The notes under the pieces were generated by a model. The model saw only the letters and a program-made list of their open reading frames with translations. It was not told the DNA's origin and did no database searches. Both the position numbers and the translations under genes were made by a program. DNA of 64,000 nt from Centrapalus pauciflorus (taxonomy: Eukaryota > Streptophyta > Magnoliopsida > Asterales > Asteraceae): contig JAANYP010006924.1 of the NCBI GenBank assembly GCA_020465985.1, forward strand, positions 62,001 through 126,000. The letters run 5' to 3'. Positions 59,860 through 64,000 of the stretch are shown in pieces. Positions within the stretch are counted from its first letter, which is position 1; every line of letters starts with the position of its first letter.

Positions 59860-60216
59860 GGTCCATCTACTATCTGAGTAGGTGAAGAATGGAAGTTGTC
59901 CATCAGTTGGACAGGCTTGCCATTACTTGCTCCCATCATCAACAGTCCAAATTGTTGAATTTCTATATACATTAGTTGTACTTTGTTACATTAGTTGTAA
60001 CTTTTATTTTTAAATCAGTTGTAATATACACTAGTACATCAGTTGTACTTTTGTAAAAACATGTGTTGTTTATGAAATCAAAAATCAGTATATATGTAAA
60101 CTGATCTTTTACTTTACTTTGATGTTGTAATTTCATTTCAGCAAAATGTATTGTAAAAATATATAGTGATTATTGATAAAATCAACTTAGACTTATTATT
60201 GCAAATAGGCGGAGAT
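59860..60216 (+). other. 3' untranslated region and degenerate polypurine tract of Copia C
   Basis: Non-coding; matches 5014-5370 in reverse. Just before the LTR the tract reads AGGCGGAGATTG where the B copy has AGGGGGAGATTG, so a C interrupts the purine run. Confidence 0.75.
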
Positions 60217-60713
60217 TGTTAGGCACAAAAAGGCCTTAGTCAAACCTGCTCTACGTCTTAGGGGGAGATTTTTAATCAAACATGTTTGATGCACTTGAAG
60301 TTATAATTTAAGGCCTGTTTATGCCTTATTGAAACCTGAAAAATGATTTGCAATATGAGTCAAAGCTGTTTACCCTGTTGCATGCAAGTCTGCTTGAATA
60401 GAACAGTAGCGTGTGTCTAAGCTTCTCATATTCAAGTTGTCCATCTGTGTCTTGTAAAATTAGTGAGTTCATCTAAGTGAGTGTATTCATTGTATCTGGT
60501 CTGAGTGTGTCTTAGATTAGTTAAACATCTGTTGTATCTGTCATCTCAGCTTGAACCTTTCTGCATTCAAGCTTGTTTGTAATTAACACTTGTTAATAGT
60601 ATAAACAAACATTGAGAAAAGAGTGTTGAAATTTAATTTGTTGTATTCACCCCCCCCCCCCCCCCTCTCTACAGTTTAGAACAATACTCTAGGGAAACCT
60701 TTTGGGACCTACA
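60217..60713 (+). repeat. 3' LTR of Copia C with large internal deletion
   Basis: 497 bp instead of 1,127. Sequence equivalent to about 23738-24358 of the 5' LTR is missing; the breakpoint falls at 'ccctgttgcatgcaagtctgc', where both flanks share 'gcat'. The TATA box is lost. The C-run (60650-60665) and the TACA end remain. Confidence 0.92.
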
Positions 60714-60718
60714 CTCTC

Positions 60719-61616
60719 CTCAATGACCATGTTACTTCCAATACTCCTGGTTTTTGCATTGTTGAAACTAGAAGTGTCAGCAGGCCTTATGTCCTCTTCA
60801 TGGGGAGATGAGATGTGCATTTCAACATCATCAGTGGTGAAAGCTGATGAAGGAATGTGCACCTAGGGAGCAGCCTCACCAGAGGGGTGTTCTATCCCCT
60901 CAGGATCATCGCTTGGGTTGATGGTCTTTCAACAGTTGTTGGGTGTTGAACAGCTGCATCACTAGGAGCAGAAGTTTGAGGATGAGTTGTTGGATGGTCT
61001 GTTCCAGCAGATTGGACACCTCGTGCAGACTCAGGTTGTGTAGAAGAAATATGAGTTGGAGACTGTGTGGACTCAGTATGGAGTGGAGTGTACTCCTGTC
61101 TTTCAATATCCTCAGCTTGTTGGGAGGCTAGGATAGTGGATGTGGAAGTCTCCTTTTGTACAACTGGTTCCTGTTGGGAGGAACCAGAGGGCCTAGGCTA
61201 ACTCAGGGTGGACTCTTTATGGAGTGAAGCCTGCTACAAATTTGCTGAACTTTCTCCCAAAATAGGAGAAGACACAGGGGTTGCTTCTTTTTCAACTGAT
61301 TCCTATTCGGAGGGGTCAGAGTGGCTAGTTTAGGAGGTTAGTTTATTCTTGGCTAGTGATTCTTGCCTTGAGTATTAGGACATGGAGGGTGATTGAGGAG
61401 AAGTGGCATGGATTTATGTTTGGCCTTATGGTGAGACTGGGTCAGGAACAAAAGGGTCAGCCTGTTCCATGGTCTCAGGTGCCATAGAGGCACCAGCCAC
61501 AAAGGCTTCAGGTTCAACATTTGAATCATGGTGAGTAGTCTGCTCCCCCTAAGCCACTGAGGCTGATAAGACAGACTTAGCTGTTTTAGCCTTCTTGCGG
61601 ACAGACTGAGCTTGTA
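60719..61616 (-). pseudogene. Copia B gag tail fused to extra-ORF sequence
   Basis: 60719-60797 continues the gag tail cut at 23567. At about 60797 (within 'atgtcctcttcatgg') it switches directly to the middle of the extra ORF (minus strand, matching 57390-57475 of C), then continues through a Pro/Gln-rich segment that duplicates 19504-20040. At about 61430 it changes again to the Lys/Ser-rich segment equivalent to 56640-56830. Frames are short and interrupted. The order gag - extra ORF skips all of pol. Confidence 0.7.
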
Positions 61617-61898
61617 ATGTTGGAACTAGCAGTGTCAGCATGCCTTAGGTCCTCTTCTTGGGGAGATGGGATGTGCATTTCAACATCATCAGTGTTGAAA
61701 GCTCATGAAGGAATGTGCACTTGGGGAGCAGCCTCACGAGAGGGGTGTTCTATCCCCTCAGGTTCATCAGCTTGGGTTGATGGTCCTTCAACAGTTGTTA
61801 GGTGTTGAACAGCTGCATCACAAGGAGCAGAAGTTTGAGGCTGAGCTGCTGGATGGTCTGTTCCAGCAGTTTGAGGTTGAGCTTCTGGATGGTCTGTT
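61617..61898 (-). pseudogene. Second copy of the gag-tail / extra-ORF fusion
   Basis: 61617-61651 repeats the gag tail ('aatgttggaactagcagtgtcagc') and passes through the same fusion point ('ccttaggtcctcttcttggggag') into extra-ORF sequence. That sequence holds a short local duplication ('tggatggtctgttccagc' twice near 61850 and 61890). It ends at about 61898, where integrase begins. Confidence 0.7.
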
Positions 61899-63015
61899 CC
61901 AGCTGATCCCTTTGATTTAGAATGAAGCAGGGACATCCAAACACATGGAAATAGCTTATATTTGGCCTTCTCCCTTTAATTAGCTCATAGGGAGTCTTGT
62001 TGAACCTTTTCACCACTAACGATCTGTTTTGAGTGAAGCAGGAAGTGTTGACAGCTTCAGCCCAAAATGATGAAGGCAAACCTGATGCACACAGCATGGT
62101 TCTAGCAGCTTCAATGAGAGTTCTATTCCTTCTTTCAGCAACTCCATTTTGTTGTGGAGTCCTTACAGCTGAAAAGTTTTGTGAGATCCATCTTTCTTCA
62201 CAGAAGTCCTCAAGAGTACTTTTTCTGAATTCAGTACCATGATCACTTCTAAGATGCTTAACTTGAGAAGAGTTTAGAACTTCATCTTTTTTATAAATCT
62301 AATAATCTCTTCGGCAACTCTCCTTTGGTCTTTAGGAAGATCACCCATGTAAACCTGGAGAACTCATCAACCATTACTAGAGTGTATCTTCTACCTCCGA
62401 GACTTGGGACACTAACAGGTCCAAACAAGTCCTTGTGGATTAAGAAGAGAGGAGTATCAATAGAGAAGTTATGCTTGGATTTAAAAGATGTTTTTCTCTG
62501 CTTGCCTTTCTCACAATCTGTGCAGAGTTTATCCTTAACAAAGGTTATAGAAGGTAAACCTGTTACCAACTCTTTCTTACAGAGTGTGTTGATATTCTTG
62601 AAGTTCAGGTGTGACAGCCCTTTGTGCCATAACCAGTTTAGGTCTGCATTGCTTCTTGAGATAAAGCAGGTTTCAGTTGTGGGATCAGTAGATTTCATGT
62701 CCACAACATATACACCTTTCTTACTTTGTGGACACAGCACAACCTTGCCTTGGGGATCCAGTATGTACCCTAGGTGCTCATCAAAGTTACCTTGTACTCA
62801 GTATCACACCGTTGACTAATGCTAACAAGATTATGTTTTAGCCCAGACACATAGGCTACTCTTTTGAATATTGCAGCACCAGCTTGAAGGGTTCCATATC
62901 CTTCTGTGGATCCCTGAACATTATCACTGAAGGTGACTTTTAGCCCTTTTTTAGGCCTGAAATCACTCAGCAAATCCTTGCAACCTGTCATGTGGCCTGA
63001 GCAGCCGCTGTCCAA
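61899..63015 (-). pseudogene. Copia pol fragment: protease and N-terminal integrase
   Basis: Minus strand. Protease M-D-S-G-C-S-G-H-M-T-G at 63015, then GAG-pre-integrase with H-K-G-L-S-H (the usual R is G) and C-T-D-C where others have C-T-A-C, integrase core K-D-L-F-G (H-M-D-L in B and C, so Met is Lys), and E-x-R-N-R. It ends near 61899 in the region equivalent to about 28640 of C and joins extra-ORF sequence. Frameshifts lie near 62795 and 62290. It duplicates part of the pol at 21600-23397, so it is a further copy. Confidence 0.8.
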
Positions 63016-63260
63016 GTACCAAACCTGGCTTGGTTGTTTAACCTGCAGAGTGTCATAGGAAAATATTAGTTTTTAGGGGAACTCATCATAAAGATGAGTT
63101 CTACTTCTTTATCAACATTTGTTGATGGACCACTTAAATCTACACTAATATTTCATATTTGGATTGTATCAGCTTGGATACTCTCCTCAATGACCATGTT
63201 ACTTCCAACACTGCTGGTTTTTGCAATGTTGGAACTAGCAGTGTCAGCAGGCCTTATGTC
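63016..63260 (-). pseudogene. Copia gag C-terminal tail, uninterrupted copy
   Basis: Colinear with 23398-23567 plus 60719-60785. It preserves the target site of element C (tactctcctcaatg at 63179-63192) without the insertion. It is cut at 63260 by the next LTR. Confidence 0.8.
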
Positions 63261-64000
63261 TGATCGGGTTATAATTTACCATGTTTATTAAGCGTAAAAG
63301 AGTTGTTTTTAATGCAAAAGTGTTATAGAATGTGCCGCTATTGAATAAATTCTGTGCCTATGCAGGGAAACAAAATCCGGTTTAAAATGATGAAAAAGGA
63401 CGAAATTTCAGAGCCAGGCGCAGAGAGGGGCGCAGCCCTGCGCCCAGACCGAGTGCTCGACAGAAGAAATTAATTCACAAAAATACGGATTTCACAGAGG
63501 GGCGCAGAGGGGGGCGCAGGCCTGCGCCTACGGCTGCGCCCAGCCCATTAAAATAATAGACGGCCGTTTTTAGGGTTTTTCCATCTTTTCCTATAAATAC
63601 CAAGTCATACTTCAAAGTTTGAAATCGTTTTTTGGAGGAGAAGGCTAAGGAAAAGAACCCTGTTTGAGCGAAAATACGTACGAAGAACACACGAGTCAAT
63701 CTACGGCGATGAATCCACAACTCTTGAACGTTGCATCAACCATGTCCGGCTAAGCTCGTCATAATCATTCTCGGAGGAAGCACATCGCTAAGTTTTACTT
63801 TATGAACGATTACTTTAAGTTTACATGGTTTTTATTATTTATATTTTGATTGTAAACGAATGATTATTATTTTGTTGTTGCGTTTCGCAAGATAGTTCGT
63901 AGACATTTTATTATTCGTGCCGAGTTAATTATTTAATTAAGACGAGTAATCAAACGTGTCACGCGCTATGCCCAAGATCACGTAATGGCTTTAATAATAA
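63261..64000 (+). repeat. Putative 5' part of another LTR (runs off the window)
   Basis: Begins TGATCGGGTT directly after the Copia gag tail. GC-rich palindromes at 63429-63444 and 63513-63528, TATA box (CTATAAATAC) at 63591-63600, then an AT-rich leader with no gene domain. A small minus-strand frame (63475-63720) lacks recognisable motifs. Family unknown. It could instead be a host promoter fragment. Confidence 0.45.
63591..63600 (+). promoter_or_regulatory. TATA box in the right-edge LTR
   Basis: CTATAAATAC after a pyrimidine-rich 'tttttccatcttttc', a typical plant core promoter layout. Confidence 0.55.

Overview
The window is plant nuclear DNA made almost entirely of transposable elements. 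The evidence is tRNA-Met-type primer binding sites next to TG...CA long terminal repeats (LTRs), Copia and chromodomain Gypsy polyproteins, a CACTA transposon with TNP2 and Transposase_24 genes, a Mutator-like (MULE) transposase, plant splice signals, long TA microsatellites and AT-rich spacers. The host is a eudicot. The extra ORF downstream of Copia pol reminds me of elements common in Asteraceae, but that is memory and not a search. I found no ordinary host gene, tRNA, rRNA or CRISPR array. The only possible host coding fragment is a broken coiled-coil exon near 49.7 kb.

Layout. 1-3902: a broken extra ORF (minus), then the 5' LTR and decayed gag of Copia element A (plus). 3903-5825: LTR and 3' end of a minus-strand SIRE/Maximus-like Copia element (B). 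5825-9603: fragments of several LTRs with non-coding DNA. 9604-19503: a chromovirus Gypsy block with the layout pol fragment - LTR - gag - pol - LTR (G1). 19504-23567: more of B (extra ORF, pol, gag tail, all minus).

23568-60713: a second SIRE-like Copia (C, plus) inserted into the gag of B, with a perfect 5-bp target-site duplication (CTCTC). C itself received two insertions. The first is Gypsy G2 (28946-36898, TGTAC duplication, nearly identical LTRs) in pol. The second is a 16.3-kb CACTA element (39829-56109) in the extra ORF. The CACTA carries a Tourist-like MITE, a hAT-like non-autonomous element full of TA repeats, and a MULE whose 719-codon transposase is open throughout. 60719-63258: rearranged, partly duplicated pieces of B-type Copia. 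63261-64000: a different LTR whose GC-rich palindromes lie upstream of a TATA box.

The deepest nesting is four levels (B > C > CACTA > MULE or hAT). Relative ages fit this order: the C LTRs differ at roughly 6% of the positions I compared, the G1 LTRs at about 3%, and the G2 LTRs at well under 1%. Most element genes are dead, with many in-frame TAG and TGA codons. Three reading frames stand out: the G2 gag (intact although its pol is ruined), the MULE transposase (intact), and the C extra ORF, which has its own TATA box and an AUG-free leader and so may have an internal promoter.
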